A model generated the notes under the pieces. The model did not search any database. It saw nothing but the letters and a program-made list of their open reading frames with translations, and was not told where the DNA came from. Source: Chitinophaga sancti (GTDB lineage: Bacteria; Bacteroidota; Bacteroidia; Chitinophagales; Chitinophagaceae). Taken from it: DNA of 64,000 nucleotides. Location: NCBI RefSeq assembly GCF_034087045.1, contig NZ_CP139247.1, forward strand, positions 3,002,001 through 3,066,000, given 5' to 3'. Made by a program: the position numbers and the translations under genes. Shown here piece by piece: positions 8,897 to 18,224 of this stretch (position 1 is its first letter; every line of letters starts with the position of its first letter).

Positions 8897-9790
8897 ATGA
8901 AGGTATTAATCACAGGCAGTAACGGATTATTGGGCCAGCACCTCATCCCCCTCTTTTTACAGGATTCCCGCTACGAAGTCATCGCCACCGGAAGGGGCGC
9001 TAACCGTCTCCCTAAACAGGAAGGTTACCTTTACGAGCCGGTTAACCTGAGAGAGTCCTCCAGTGTTAATCAGTTACTACAGAAGCATCAGCCAGATATC
9101 GTTATCCACGCGGCTGCCATGACCCAGGTAGACGATTGCGAAAGAAACAAAGATGCCTGTTGGGACTGTAATGTTAACGCTACCCGCTACCTCATCCAGG
9201 CTGCAGAAAAAACCAAAAGCTTTTTCATTTTTCTCTCCACTGACTTTGTATTTGATGGCCTACAAGGCCCTTATGCAGAAGAAGATGCCGTGAACCCCCT
9301 CAGTTACTATGGCGCTACCAAAGTAGCCGCAGAAAGGCTTGTCCATAATAGTCATCTGGAATGGTCTATTGTACGTACAGTATTGGTATACGGTGTAGCC
9401 GCAGATCCTAAGCGTAGTAACATAATTACCTGGGTAAAAGCGAATCTGGAACAGGGAAAGAAATTGAAAGTGGTAGATGACCAATGGCGTACACCTACAC
9501 TGGTACAGGATCTGGCAGCTGGTTGCAAACTGGTAGCCGATAAAAAGGCAGGTGGTATTTTCCACATCTCTGGTGGTGAAACACTCACTCCTTACCAAAT
9601 GGCTGTGCAAACAGCAGGTTACTTCCAGTTAAACTCACAATTGTTGGAAAAAGTAGATGCCAAAACCTTTACACAGCCAGCTAAGCGCCCTGCCAAGACA
9701 GGTTTCGTGATTGATAAGGCCGTACAGGAATTGGGCTATCACCCACACAGTTTTGAAGAGGGATTACAGATAGTAGCAAAAGAGATATAA
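8897..9790 (+). CDS. NAD(P)-dependent sugar reductase, RmlD-like (SDR family)
   Basis: The 297-residue protein belongs to the extended short-chain dehydrogenase family and most resembles dTDP-4-dehydrorhamnose reductase. It has the N-terminal Rossmann motif MKVLITGSNGLLGQ, the segment HAAAMTQVDDCERN, the catalytic STDFVFDG and the YxxxK pair in YYGATKVAAERLV. The ATG at 8897 places the Rossmann motif at the very N-terminus; upstream in-frame starts run back into the terminator and are rejected. No other rml gene lies beside it, so it may act on another nucleotide sugar or be the lone last enzyme of rhamnose synthesis. It converges on the HU/SPOR gene with only 4 bp between stops. Confidence 0.82.
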   Translation: MKVLITGSNGLLGQHLIPLFLQDSRYEVIATGRGANRLPKQEGYLYEPVNLRESSSVNQLLQKHQPDIVIHAAAMTQVDDCERNKDACWDCNVNATRYLIQAAEKTKSFFIFLSTDFVFDGLQGPYAEEDAVNPLSYYGATKVAAERLVHNSHLEWSIVRTVLVYGVAADPKRSNIITWVKANLEQGKKLKVVDDQWRTPTLVQDLAAGCKLVADKKAGGIFHISGGETLTPYQMAVQTAGYFQLNSQLLEKVDAKTFTQPAKRPAKTGFVIDKAVQELGYHPHSFEEGLQIVAKEI

Positions 9791-9794
9791 AGTC

Positions 9795-10796
9795 CTAATA
9801 AACAATAGGACGTTTAGGTACCCCAAAGAATTTCTGGATAGAATCTTTTGACTTCGTTGTATCAGCCAATGGGGTATTGAAAGGCACTAACAGTCTGTAA
9901 AAACTGGTATCATTGGAATCAGCTTGCAGCGTTACGTAACCCCGGTCGTTTTTATGATGAAAATTTAGCTTTTTGGTGGCCTTCTTGAGGTCGTGAAATT
10001 CTTCCACCACCACATAATATGTTTTATTGGTAGCCGTAGCAGATGCCGCTGCCTGTAGCTGACTGCTGTCTGTACGGGTAGTGGAATCCTGCACGAGTGT
10101 GGTATCTACTGTGACAGGAGCACTCCTGTCTGCAGAGATCACGGGCTCCTGGCTTTCCTGGGGTTGCTTTGCTATCAGCCACCATACCAGGCCTGCGGCC
10201 AGTACAACGGCTACAGGTATAGCCACCCACCACCAGCGGAAGGAAGATTGCGCCGGCTCCGGATAAGGAGGATAATCTGTATTTGCGGTATATCCCGGAT
10301 TGGGCTTTGCATTTTCTGAAGAAGCAGATAAGTGGTTCACCACCTGGTTGTTCACAAACTCCTTGTCGCCGATCGTTACACGGTGACTCACGTCTGTCCT
10401 GATTACAGGTTGTACCATCAGGGTTTCCAGCTCTATCGGCAGGTATTCAGCTATAAAGATCACCTGCCCCGCCATATCGGCTTTCAGCTGTCCTACGCCC
10501 GGAATAGCGAAGGTCTGACCCGATTTGAGCATGGCCTGTACCTCTTCCACATATTTCTCCATCTTCATCCGGGCAATATTATTGACCAGATGCTCTCTCT
10601 GTGAAATCCATTTCACCAGTTGCTCTTCATCTCCCCAGGTATCCTCGAACCGGATCACCTCTTGCGGTGGTTCAAGTGTCTTGGTTGTCACATTATAACG
10701 TGCTGGAATATGTTGCACCGAAAAGATGCCTGTTTTGGGGAGAATACAAGGTTCCTTCCGGAACAAAGTGTCCTGTATGTATTGCTGTAGTACCAA
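9795..10796 (-). CDS. HU-like (CCDC81-type) and SPOR domain membrane protein
   Basis: The 333-residue protein has an N-terminal domain of the bacterial CCDC81/HU-like type (QYIQDTLFRKEPCILPKTGIF, then a basic segment), a single membrane helix at about residues 190-210 (WWWVAIPVAVVLAAGLVWWL), a threonine/serine-rich linker, and a C-terminal segment that looks like a SPOR peptidoglycan-binding domain (YYVVVEEFHDLKKATKKLN). This suggests a cytoplasmic head and a periplasmic SPOR tail, possibly at the division site; that role is inferred from the SPOR family. The start is a TTG at 10794-10796: an in-frame stop lies two codons upstream and the HU-like domain begins at once, so no ATG is available. 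Confidence 0.75.
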   Translation of the reverse strand: MVLQQYIQDTLFRKEPCILPKTGIFSVQHIPARYNVTTKTLEPPQEVIRFEDTWGDEEQLVKWISQREHLVNNIARMKMEKYVEEVQAMLKSGQTFAIPGVGQLKADMAGQVIFIAEYLPIELETLMVQPVIRTDVSHRVTIGDKEFVNNQVVNHLSASSENAKPNPGYTANTDYPPYPEPAQSSFRWWWVAIPVAVVLAAGLVWWLIAKQPQESQEPVISADRSAPVTVDTTLVQDSTTRTDSSQLQAAASATATNKTYYVVVEEFHDLKKATKKLNFHHKNDRGYVTLQADSNDTSFYRLLVPFNTPLADTTKSKDSIQKFFGVPKRPIVY

Positions 10797-10847
10797 TTTT
10801 TATAAAAGATATTCCTTTGTAAAATGACTCTCTATCAATAAATATGC

Positions 10848-10890
10848 CTGTGTTTGCTATCCTTCCCGTGGGAGAAGGATAGCCTCACAG
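10848..10890. repeat. Inverted repeat between genes
   Basis: A stem GCTATCCTTC / GAAGGATAGC (10856-10865 with 10874-10883) is extended outside by CTGTG / CACAG (10848-10852 with 10886-10890). There is no T-run, so it is a weak terminator candidate for the barrel gene that ends at 10908, or only an RNA hairpin. Confidence 0.5.
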
Positions 10891-10907
10891 ACTGCAATGG
10901 TACGATT

Positions 10908-12542
10908 TTAAAATTTAACCATTACACCACCTACTATGTTGAAACCGTAGGTGTTGTAACCATACCACCGCTGGTAGCGGGTATTGAACACATTATTGGC
11001 GTTCACCCACAGGTTGAAGTTCTTGCCTATGTCATAGCTGGCACCTGCATTCAGGTCCCAACCGCTTTTGGTCTTTTGGAAATCGCCGTTTGCCAGGTAA
11101 TAGCTGCTGCCCAGGAAGAATGCATTTGCATTCAGGTGCAGTTTTCTGGCAAATGTATATTGAGCAAACGCTTCGGTCTGGAATGGCACCAGTCCCCATG
11201 GTTTCACCTCCGTCTTCTGTTTGGTATAATTGAACCAGTCTACAGTAAAACGCAGCTGGAACTTCTCTTCCTGGATATAACCTACTTCACCATGCAGGTT
11301 GAAAGCACGTAGTTCAGCTTCGTTCCTGGTGTAGAAAGTCTTACCATCCAGGCTGTCATTTACAAACAGTGGCATGTTGTACCAGGTCACTGCGGCAAAC
11401 TTGGTGTTGTAGTTGAAGTGGCTGCCCAGGGTACCTTTGATACCTGTGTATTTCTCTTCCACACGGGTATTCAGGATACCGCTGCCATAGCTGGTGAAGA
11501 ACGGATTCGTATTGGTCATATTGCGGTAGCTGTTCTTATTGATATAAGAAATCCAGCCACTGCTCAGGATCACTTTCTTGTAAATGATGTGTGACTCGTT
11601 CACGATGTCTGGCAACAGGTAAAACTTACTGTTAGTCCAGGTAGGGTTCACACCTGCATGCAATACAAACCTTGGTTTGATGATTTCCAGTGCAGGATGA
11701 ATTGCTACAACATTGTTATTAAACTGTGCACTGTCTTTTGCTTTGAAAGAAGAGAGGTCAAACACACCTTCCACACGCAGGAAAATATCTTCGAACAGTT
11801 GTTTGCTCACGGGTGCTTTCAGTATCACAGTTGGCTCCTTGCGGTTGTAAGCATCGCTATAGTAAATGAACTTTGCAGAAGGCTGGAACATAAACGCCCA
11901 GTCATTCTGTGGCCTGTTCTTCACACCCACCTGTGCGGTGAACTGGTTGAAGGCCTGCTTTACATCGCTCTTGCTATAGTCGTAGGCCGCATGGTCATAT
12001 CCATAATAATGTAACTGGTTGCGATCATAACCTACACTACCATTGATTTCGAGTAGGGGGGAGAAGTAAGTACCGGATGCCAGTACATTGAGTGTACTAT
12101 AATCCTGGTTTTTGATACTCCCTTTGGAAGAAGTGTAGTTACCATAGATACCGAAATTGTACTTATCCTGTCTGCCACTACCAAAACCAGCCTGTATGAG
12201 TGGTGTGCTCAGGTTACCATAACCTGCTTTGATAAAGTTGTTCTGCAGGGTGGCCAGTGTATCCTTACCCAAAGCCAGTGGTTTCAGGGGTACTGGCTGA
12301 TAAAGGAAGGAAAGGTTCAGCGCAGGTACCTGGTACTGATATTTAGGACGCGTGGTATCAGAAGCAGGCAGAGAGGCTGTCAGGTTCAGTTTAGCCGCAT
12401 CCCGCAGTTTCGGGCGGTAATTTGAAATGATATCAATCGTTTCCTGTTTCAGGTTTTTGTCCTGGGCAATACCCTGCTGTGCCAGCATTACTGCGCCTGT
12501 AACTGTTAAAACCCGTTGAATATGTTTGATATATGAGTTCAT
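10908..12542 (-). CDS. Outer-membrane beta-barrel protein, TonB-receptor-like without a plug
   Basis: The 544-residue protein has a signal peptide ending near QQGIAQ, about 90 residues of extended sequence, then many alternating amphipathic strands and a C-terminal aromatic (GGVMVKF), as in outer-membrane barrels. Parts such as LWVNANNVFNTRYQRWYGY resemble the last strands of TonB-dependent receptors, but there is no plug domain, TonB box or carboxypeptidase-like domain. It starts 20 bp after the stop of the large TPR gene, so the two are almost certainly co-transcribed and probably act together in the envelope. The function is not known. A passive channel or an anchor for the TPR protein are both possible. 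Confidence 0.7.
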   Translation of the reverse strand: MNSYIKHIQRVLTVTGAVMLAQQGIAQDKNLKQETIDIISNYRPKLRDAAKLNLTASLPASDTTRPKYQYQVPALNLSFLYQPVPLKPLALGKDTLATLQNNFIKAGYGNLSTPLIQAGFGSGRQDKYNFGIYGNYTSSKGSIKNQDYSTLNVLASGTYFSPLLEINGSVGYDRNQLHYYGYDHAAYDYSKSDVKQAFNQFTAQVGVKNRPQNDWAFMFQPSAKFIYYSDAYNRKEPTVILKAPVSKQLFEDIFLRVEGVFDLSSFKAKDSAQFNNNVVAIHPALEIIKPRFVLHAGVNPTWTNSKFYLLPDIVNESHIIYKKVILSSGWISYINKNSYRNMTNTNPFFTSYGSGILNTRVEEKYTGIKGTLGSHFNYNTKFAAVTWYNMPLFVNDSLDGKTFYTRNEAELRAFNLHGEVGYIQEEKFQLRFTVDWFNYTKQKTEVKPWGLVPFQTEAFAQYTFARKLHLNANAFFLGSSYYLANGDFQKTKSGWDLNAGASYDIGKNFNLWVNANNVFNTRYQRWYGYNTYGFNIVGGVMVKF

Positions 12543-12562
12543 GCTATGGTCGTAGTTCGTAA

Positions 12563-15500
12563 TTATTTATTGGATTTGATCTTTGATGCGGCTTTTTCTT
12601 CAGCTTCAGTCTTCGCCAGTTTATCTTTTGCTTCCGCTTTCAGCTCAGCGATAGAGCTGTTTTCAGCAATACTCTGGTAAGTCGCCTTGGCATTGAAATA
12701 GTCTTTCTGACGGGCGTAGATATCACCTAGCAGGATGTAGGATTTTGCAACCCACATCTCATACCCCGGTGTATTTTTTATCACATCAAAGCCTGCTTTT
12801 TCAGCAGCAGGCAGGTCGTTTTTAGCCAACAGGCAAACCGCAATATTATATCTTGCTTCAGCGCCGGTTTCTGATTTTGTCAGACCAGCAGCTATTTTCA
12901 GTTCCTTCATCGCTTCGTCGTACTGACCTTGTTCCTGCTGAGATCTACCCAGGTAGAAGTGACCGATGATTTGGTCGTCTGTACTGATATTGGAGCTGGA
13001 CAACAGTAATTCGCTGTAGTTACCTACTTCATCCCAGTGTTTCAGTTGGTAATTGGTGCGGATCAGGCCTCTTGTAGCAGTGAAGGTATTTTCCTTGCTG
13101 GTAGAGAGGTCTTGTAACTGCAGGTAGTAAGTACGTGATTTCTCATAATTTTTATTCTGGTAGTAGTTGATATTGGCAGCTTGCAGTGCAGCGCGTTCTG
13201 CATAGAGGCTGGCGTTTTTAGACAATACAAACTCATAACCAGGCAATGCACCAGTGTAATCTTTATTATTATAAGCGCATTCTGATTTGTAGAACTGAGC
13301 AGGCAGTATGAACTGACCGTCAGGAAAACGCTGGATGTAACTGTTGAACGCTGCTGTAGCACCTGTGCAATCGCCGGTGCTGAACTTAGCTTCAGCAGCA
13401 GCATAAGACAGGGAATCTTCTGCACTGGTAGATACAGAGTGACCGGTAGATTTCAGCAATGCTACGTAAGCATCGGTTTTACCCTGGCCTACATAGATGT
13501 CTTTGATGCTGGCCAGTGCGGTGTTTGCTTCAGGAGAGTTAGGGTACTTTTCTACCACCTGGCGGTAATAGGAGAGTGCCTTGGTCTCATCATCCCTGTT
13601 AAAGTAGCAGAGACCCAGTTTCAGCAATGCTCTTGGTGCATTCGGGCCGTTTGGCTGCTTGCTCAGCACATTCTCCAGGTAAGGAATGGCTTCAGTATAT
13701 TTTTCTTCTGCCAGATAAGTATTGGCGATTTCCAGATCAGCGTCGTTACCAAAACCGGAGGTAGGATATTTATCGCCCAGTTGTTTCAGCAGGGCCACTT
13801 TTTCATTTGCGTTACCCTGAATACCGAGGATGATACTTTTCTGATAAGTAGCGTAGTCAGAACCAGGCTGGTTGCCGGCAATGATACGATCATACAGGGA
13901 CAGTGCTTTGGAATAATCTTTCAGCATGTAGTAACAGTCTGCAGCACGAAGCGCAGCATCGTTGGTGATACGGGCAGCATTAGGTCCTGTGGTACGTTGC
14001 GCAGCTTCGAAGTGCTGAAGGGCGCGGGTATAATCTTCTTTTTTCAGGAGCGCATAACCCATGTTGTAGCTTGCAGTCTGCGGATTCGCTTCTCCAGAAG
14101 AAGGTGCATTGCTGGTCAGATAAGCATTCAGGTGAGTAATAGCACCATCGGTATTGTTCTGCCGCATGGCGATTTCTGCTTTCCAGAAGTGAGCCAGTTG
14201 AACGACATTATTATCGTAAGAATTCTTAATGGCAATGTCCAGCAGTTTGTCAGCATCCTGCAATTGCTGGTCGTTGATCAGTTCTACCGCACGGCCATAA
14301 GCGATTTTCTGATACGCTTTCAGCACAGTAGGGTTCTTGTCAGGGATCTGGTCAATGACCGCCATCGCATCCTTGTAGTTATTGGTGTTGAGGAATGCGC
14401 TGACCAGTACTTCTCTTGCTTCGTTTTTGTAAGCAGAATTCGGATATGTGCTCAGGAAGCTGGTGAGTTCAGAGATAGCGACGTCGCCATAACCGAGTTC
14501 GTAAGAGAGTTTACCGTAGTTGAAACGGGAAATCTCCTGCTGGCCAGGGTTAGCGCTGTTGCGGGCACAGAAGGCGAAGGCATTACGTGCGTTGGCTTTC
14601 TGACCTGTTTTCAGGTAACAGTCACCCAGCAGGTACATAGAGTTCTGACCCAGTGAGTCTTTTTCGCTGCTCAGTTGTTTGAAACCATTGATCGCTTTTG
14701 CGTAGTTACCTGTCTGGTAGTAACTGAAAGACAGCTGGTAGATATCTTCTTTACGTACTTCTTCTGCATTGTCCTGGTATTCCTGCAGGTAAGGCAGTGC
14801 TTTTGCATAGTTACCTTTTTCGAAGTAAGTCTGACCCAGTAACTGTTTCAGTTCCGCTTCGTAGTACTGACCACCTGCATTTACGAGTGGTTCAGCATAA
14901 GCGATCACCTGGTCAGGTTTACGCTGGAAGTAATAAATTTCGGCAATATAGTAAGGTACGACAGTGCTGTATTTTGGTTCTTTTACTACACGTTGGAAGC
15001 TGGTAAGTGCTTCAGCATACTGGTGATTGTAGTAGGCGATGAAACCGTAGTAGTAGTTAGCCGGAATGTAGTATTTACCAGGAAGCTCTTTAATCGACTG
15101 GAACAGTGGCTGTGCCTTTTTGAAGTCTTTCACATTAAAGTAGCAATAGGCGAGTTCGAACTTTGCTTCAGCTATTTCGTTGTTGGAGAGGTTCTCGATG
15201 TTTGCTTTTTCGTAGAGGGGAATGGCTTCCTTCAGTTTGTTCTGGTGAAAGTAGTATTTAGCCAGCTGATAGCTGACGAGTTGTTCCCTTGCATTGTTAT
15301 TGTAGGTTGCAATGTATTCCAGGGCAGCTTTTTCAGCGTTGGCGTTGCCCAGTTTAAGGGCGCAGACGGTATAATAATATTGGGCGTCTGTTTTTACGAG
15401 GCTACGGCTGGTCTCCTGGAAGTAACCGATATTATCAAGTGTTTGCCTGAACAATTGCATGGCCACCGCATATTTTTCCTGTTGGAAAAGTTGTTGGGCG

Positions 15501-15634
15501 TCTTTGAAGACTTTATCCGGCTCCGTGTAGATGCGGGTTTGCTGGGCGTTGGCGACCGAAGTAGCCAGGATACAGCAGGTAGCCAGATAGAGAAACAAAT
15601 GTCCGGGAACAAGAAACTTTTTTATGAATTGCAT
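12563..15634 (-). CDS. Large periplasmic tetratricopeptide-repeat protein
   Basis: The 1023-residue protein starts with a hydrophobic export signal (LFLYLATCCILATSVANAQ) and is then almost entirely TPR helices, for example YPNSAYKNEAREVLVSAFL, KFELAYCYFNVKDFKKAQPLF and LLKLGLCYFNRDDETKALSYY. I estimate well over a dozen repeats, forming a long superhelix for protein binding. The C-terminus is a lysine- and glutamate-rich helix (AEAKDKLAKTEAEEKAASKIKSNK). It shares an operon with the barrel protein downstream. TPR proteins of this kind assemble complexes, and a role in cell-envelope assembly is inferred. The very C-terminal tail may be flexible. Confidence 0.85.
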   Translation of the reverse strand: MQFIKKFLVPGHLFLYLATCCILATSVANAQQTRIYTEPDKVFKDAQQLFQQEKYAVAMQLFRQTLDNIGYFQETSRSLVKTDAQYYYTVCALKLGNANAEKAALEYIATYNNNAREQLVSYQLAKYYFHQNKLKEAIPLYEKANIENLSNNEIAEAKFELAYCYFNVKDFKKAQPLFQSIKELPGKYYIPANYYYGFIAYYNHQYAEALTSFQRVVKEPKYSTVVPYYIAEIYYFQRKPDQVIAYAEPLVNAGGQYYEAELKQLLGQTYFEKGNYAKALPYLQEYQDNAEEVRKEDIYQLSFSYYQTGNYAKAINGFKQLSSEKDSLGQNSMYLLGDCYLKTGQKANARNAFAFCARNSANPGQQEISRFNYGKLSYELGYGDVAISELTSFLSTYPNSAYKNEAREVLVSAFLNTNNYKDAMAVIDQIPDKNPTVLKAYQKIAYGRAVELINDQQLQDADKLLDIAIKNSYDNNVVQLAHFWKAEIAMRQNNTDGAITHLNAYLTSNAPSSGEANPQTASYNMGYALLKKEDYTRALQHFEAAQRTTGPNAARITNDAALRAADCYYMLKDYSKALSLYDRIIAGNQPGSDYATYQKSIILGIQGNANEKVALLKQLGDKYPTSGFGNDADLEIANTYLAEEKYTEAIPYLENVLSKQPNGPNAPRALLKLGLCYFNRDDETKALSYYRQVVEKYPNSPEANTALASIKDIYVGQGKTDAYVALLKSTGHSVSTSAEDSLSYAAAEAKFSTGDCTGATAAFNSYIQRFPDGQFILPAQFYKSECAYNNKDYTGALPGYEFVLSKNASLYAERAALQAANINYYQNKNYEKSRTYYLQLQDLSTSKENTFTATRGLIRTNYQLKHWDEVGNYSELLLSSSNISTDDQIIGHFYLGRSQQEQGQYDEAMKELKIAAGLTKSETGAEARYNIAVCLLAKNDLPAAEKAGFDVIKNTPGYEMWVAKSYILLGDIYARQKDYFNAKATYQSIAENSSIAELKAEAKDKLAKTEAEEKAASKIKSNK

Positions 15635-15843
15635 GCTTTTAACCTGTTATAAACTTTAATATGCGTTTTAAACGAATCCCTTACAGTTATTATTTTCTGT
15701 TAAGGATCAATAAATAATGCTTTCAGGGAAACTAAAACAGGGACAAATATAGTTATTGCTTTTAATTAATAAACTGCGTAAGCCTTGCAGATTACAACAT
15801 GGAATGATGTGCTGCCAGATTCAAAGCCCTTCCCCCTTACACT

Positions 15844-15932
15844 CAACATCTTCTGCTGAAGGGAAATACAAATTTGATCTTCCCGATCTGTTCTTGTATT
15901 CCATATCTTCTGCCGAAGGCAGATGCAACTTC
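15844..15932. repeat. Imperfect direct repeat
   Basis: Two copies of about 28 bp, about 60 bp apart, share TCTTCTGCTGAAGG / TCTTCTGCCGAAGG followed by a partly matching tail ending in CAA. The second copy also contains a small inverted repeat TCTGCCGAAGGCAGA. Confidence 0.5.
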
Positions 15933-15966
15933 ACCAATTTCATACACTATCAAAAAATCAAAGATT

Positions 15967-15974
15967 TATATTTG
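15967..15974 (+). promoter_or_regulatory. Putative -7 promoter element of the DoxX operon
   Basis: TATATTTG matches the Bacteroidota -7 consensus TAnnTTTG and lies 26 bp before the DoxX start. A clear TTTG at the -33 position is missing. Confidence 0.5.
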
Positions 15975-16000
15975 TGCAAAGATCAAACCATTTTTGACAT

Positions 16001-16411
16001 ATGAGCAAACTGTTTTCCTCCAAAGCATCCAATGGTGCTATCAATTTCTCTCTTTTGTTACTGCGCGTGGGCTTTGGCGCCCTGTTGCTGTGGAATCATG
16101 GGCTCTCTAAATTAAAAGGATTTTCGGGGATGAAGGATACATTTCCTGATCCATTGCATATAGGTCACGCTATTTCCCTGGGCTTAGCAGTATTTGCAGA
16201 GGTGTTCTGTGCAGGACTGGTAGTAATAGGTCTTCTTACCCGCTTAGCTACTGTGCCTGTGATAGTTACGATGGGTGTGGCATTGTTTATGATCCATGGT
16301 CATCAGTCACTGAAAGAGCAGGAATCAGCTATATTGTACCTTGTTCCTTTCCTGGTGATCCTGTTCAGTGGTCCGGGAAAGTTCAGCCTGGACAATGCAA
16401 TTGGTAAATAA
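16001..16411 (+). CDS. DoxX family membrane protein
   Basis: The 136-residue protein has four hydrophobic segments and the family features LLLRVGFGALLLWNHGLSKL near the N-terminus and FAEVFCAGLVVIGLLTRLA in the second helix. DoxX proteins are small inner-membrane proteins, some linked to redox or thiol stress, but most have no defined reaction. It is the first gene of a short plus-strand run: 31 bp to the thioesterase, then 20 bp to cinA. Family assignment is secure, function is not. Confidence 0.85.
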   Translation: MSKLFSSKASNGAINFSLLLLRVGFGALLLWNHGLSKLKGFSGMKDTFPDPLHIGHAISLGLAVFAEVFCAGLVVIGLLTRLATVPVIVTMGVALFMIHGHQSLKEQESAILYLVPFLVILFSGPGKFSLDNAIGK

Positions 16412-16442
16412 GTGCTGTAAATGAGAAAGTTAAAGAAAAGAT

Positions 16443-16853
16443 ATGTTTATAGAGACGACGCAAATCAGGGTACGATATGGAGAGACAGACCAGATGGGGT
16501 ACCTTTATTACGGGAATTATGGCTTATATTATGAAGTAGGACGTGCAGAAGCCATTCGTAAACTGGGCTTTACATACGCCCAGCTGGAAAAAGAAGGCGT
16601 AATCATGCCAGTGGCAGAGCTGAATGTAAAGTACATACGGCCGGCATACTATGATGACCTGATAACCGTGAAGACTATACTGAAGGAGATGCCCGTAGAT
16701 CACAAGATCCGGTTCCATTCAGAATTGTACAACGAAAAGGGCGAGTTGCTGAATGTAGGGGTGACCACACTCGTATTTTTACATGCAGACACCAAAACGA
16801 AATATGGCCTGCCTCCGGTAATGCGGGAGGCTTTAGCGCCTTTTTTTGAATAG
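16443..16853 (+). CDS. Acyl-CoA thioesterase, hotdog fold (YbgC/4HBT type)
   Basis: The 136-residue protein is a single hotdog domain of the 4-hydroxybenzoyl-CoA thioesterase type. The active-site region RYGETDQMGYLYYGNY near residue 12 keeps the aspartate and the motif that precedes the long helix. Length is normal. It hydrolyses an acyl-CoA, but the chain cannot be predicted. It sits between doxX and cinA with short gaps, so it is probably co-transcribed with them. The start at 16443 puts the active-site strand at the expected position. Confidence 0.88.
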   Translation: MFIETTQIRVRYGETDQMGYLYYGNYGLYYEVGRAEAIRKLGFTYAQLEKEGVIMPVAELNVKYIRPAYYDDLITVKTILKEMPVDHKIRFHSELYNEKGELLNVGVTTLVFLHADTKTKYGLPPVMREALAPFFE

Positions 16854-16873
16854 CCTGTAATAATAACAATACT

Positions 16874-18124
16874 ATGGAAGGGCAAAAGGTAGTAGCCAGT
16901 ATCATCACTATTGGCGATGAATTACTGATCGGACAGACGATAGATACGAATTCGGCGTGGATGGCGCAGCAACTCAATGCCATGGGTATATGGGTGCACC
17001 GCCGGGTGGCGATTGGCGATGTGAAGGAAGCCATCGTAAAGGCATTGGACGACGAGAGCGCGCTGTCGCCCATCGTATTGATCACGGGAGGCCTGGGCCC
17101 CACCGCAGATGATATCACCAAACCTACGCTGGCAGCATATTTTGGTGGAACAATGGTGAGGGATGAAGCCACTTTTAAACAGGTGATGGAGTTCTTCGAA
17201 AGCCGTGGACTGCCTCCATTACAACGTAATATGGACCAGGCACTGGTGCCGGATGTATGTACTGTATTGCATAATAAGCGGGGAACCGCACCGGGTATGT
17301 GGTTTGAGAAGGATGGAAAAGTGTTCGTATCCATGCCGGGTGTTCCATTTGAGATGAAAGGTCTGATGGAAGATCATGTGTTGCCACGATTAAAAGAATA
17401 TTTTCAGACACCGGTGGTCGTGCACCAGACACTGATCATAGCTGGAATGGGAGAGTCTTTTGTAGCCGAGCGTTTGGTGGATTTCGAAGCACAGTTGCCT
17501 GCTAATATCAAACTGGCGTACCTGCCTTCGTATGGCACCATCAAATTGCGGCTTACGGCACATGGACAAGATAAATTATCGACAGCGGCTTCATTGTCAA
17601 TGCAGTTTCACCAGCTGAAAGATATTTTGTCAGACATCGTGGTGACAGACCAGGATCAACCGATGGCAGAGGTGATTGGTCAGTTGCTCAAGGAAAAAGG
17701 TAAAACCGTGGGTACGGCTGAAAGCTGTACTGGTGGCTTTATAGCACATAGTATAACACTGGTGCCGGGTAGTTCCGCATGGTACAAAGGGAGTGTGATC
17801 AGCTATGCGAATGAAATCAAAACCCGTATACTGGGAGTAAAACCTGAAACACTGGCGGCAAATGGAGCGGTGAGTGAAGCAGTGGTGAAGGAGATGGTGC
17901 GTGGAGCGCTGGCGCATTTACAAACTGACTATGTGATAACCGTATCCGGCATCATGGGGCCTGATGGTGGTACGCCGGAGAAGCCTGTGGGTACGGTATG
18001 GGTAGGCGTAGGTAGTGCGCATGAAACTGTTGCTGTGAAGTTTCAGTTAAGATATGACCGGTATTTGAATATACAGATGACAGCGGCTTATGCAATGAAT
18101 GAGCTGCGGAAGATCATTCAGTAA
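16874..18124 (+). CDS. cinA: CinA family nicotinamide-nucleotide amidase
   Basis: The 416-residue protein has the two CinA domains. The N-terminal MoaB/MogA-like domain (about 1-170) has TIGDELLIGQTIDTNSAWMA, GGLGPTADDITK and GTAPGMWFE. The C-terminal amidase domain (about 260-416) has GTAESCTGGFIAHSIT and ISYANEIKTRILGV. The family deamidates nicotinamide mononucleotide to nicotinate mononucleotide to recycle NAD, and the N-terminal domain can hydrolyse ADP-ribose. The gene ends 100 bp before the E2 gene, which has its own promoter element. Confidence 0.93.
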   Translation: MEGQKVVASIITIGDELLIGQTIDTNSAWMAQQLNAMGIWVHRRVAIGDVKEAIVKALDDESALSPIVLITGGLGPTADDITKPTLAAYFGGTMVRDEATFKQVMEFFESRGLPPLQRNMDQALVPDVCTVLHNKRGTAPGMWFEKDGKVFVSMPGVPFEMKGLMEDHVLPRLKEYFQTPVVVHQTLIIAGMGESFVAERLVDFEAQLPANIKLAYLPSYGTIKLRLTAHGQDKLSTAASLSMQFHQLKDILSDIVVTDQDQPMAEVIGQLLKEKGKTVGTAESCTGGFIAHSITLVPGSSAWYKGSVISYANEIKTRILGVKPETLAANGAVSEAVVKEMVRGALAHLQTDYVITVSGIMGPDGGTPEKPVGTVWVGVGSAHETVAVKFQLRYDRYLNIQMTAAYAMNELRKIIQ

Positions 18125-18187
18125 AATGATGTTCATCAGAAAGGCTGCATGCATCTTCCCCTTTCCTGATAATTAGTATTTAATTCA

Positions 18188-18195
18188 TACTTTTG
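18188..18195 (+). promoter_or_regulatory. Putative -7 promoter element of the E2 gene
   Basis: TACTTTTG fits TAnnTTTG and lies about 30 bp before the ATG at 18225. No good TTTG was seen at the -33 position. Confidence 0.4.
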
Positions 18196-18224
18196 TTTTC
18201 TATCAAATAGTTAAACGCAATCTT

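Larger units (their letters stand above)
15635..16000. other. Intergenic region with imperfect repeats and a promoter
   Basis: The 366-bp gap lies between the divergent TPR and DoxX genes. It holds an imperfect direct repeat of about 28 bp sharing TCTTCTGCYGAAGG (near 15847 and 15907) and the DoxX -7 element. No convincing gene is present; the short ORFs here have no recognisable content. Confidence 0.6.

Noticed and set aside
13439..14656. 405-residue open frame on the plus strand within the TPR gene
   Set aside because: It is antisense to repetitive TPR coding sequence; its composition (rich in V, F, C) has no domain signal.
14993..15652. 219-residue open frame antisense to the 5' part of the TPR gene
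   Set aside because: Low-complexity antisense shadow with no family resemblance.
15756..16004. 82-residue open frame before the DoxX gene
   Set aside because: It runs over imperfect repeats and the DoxX start, and has no recognisable content.
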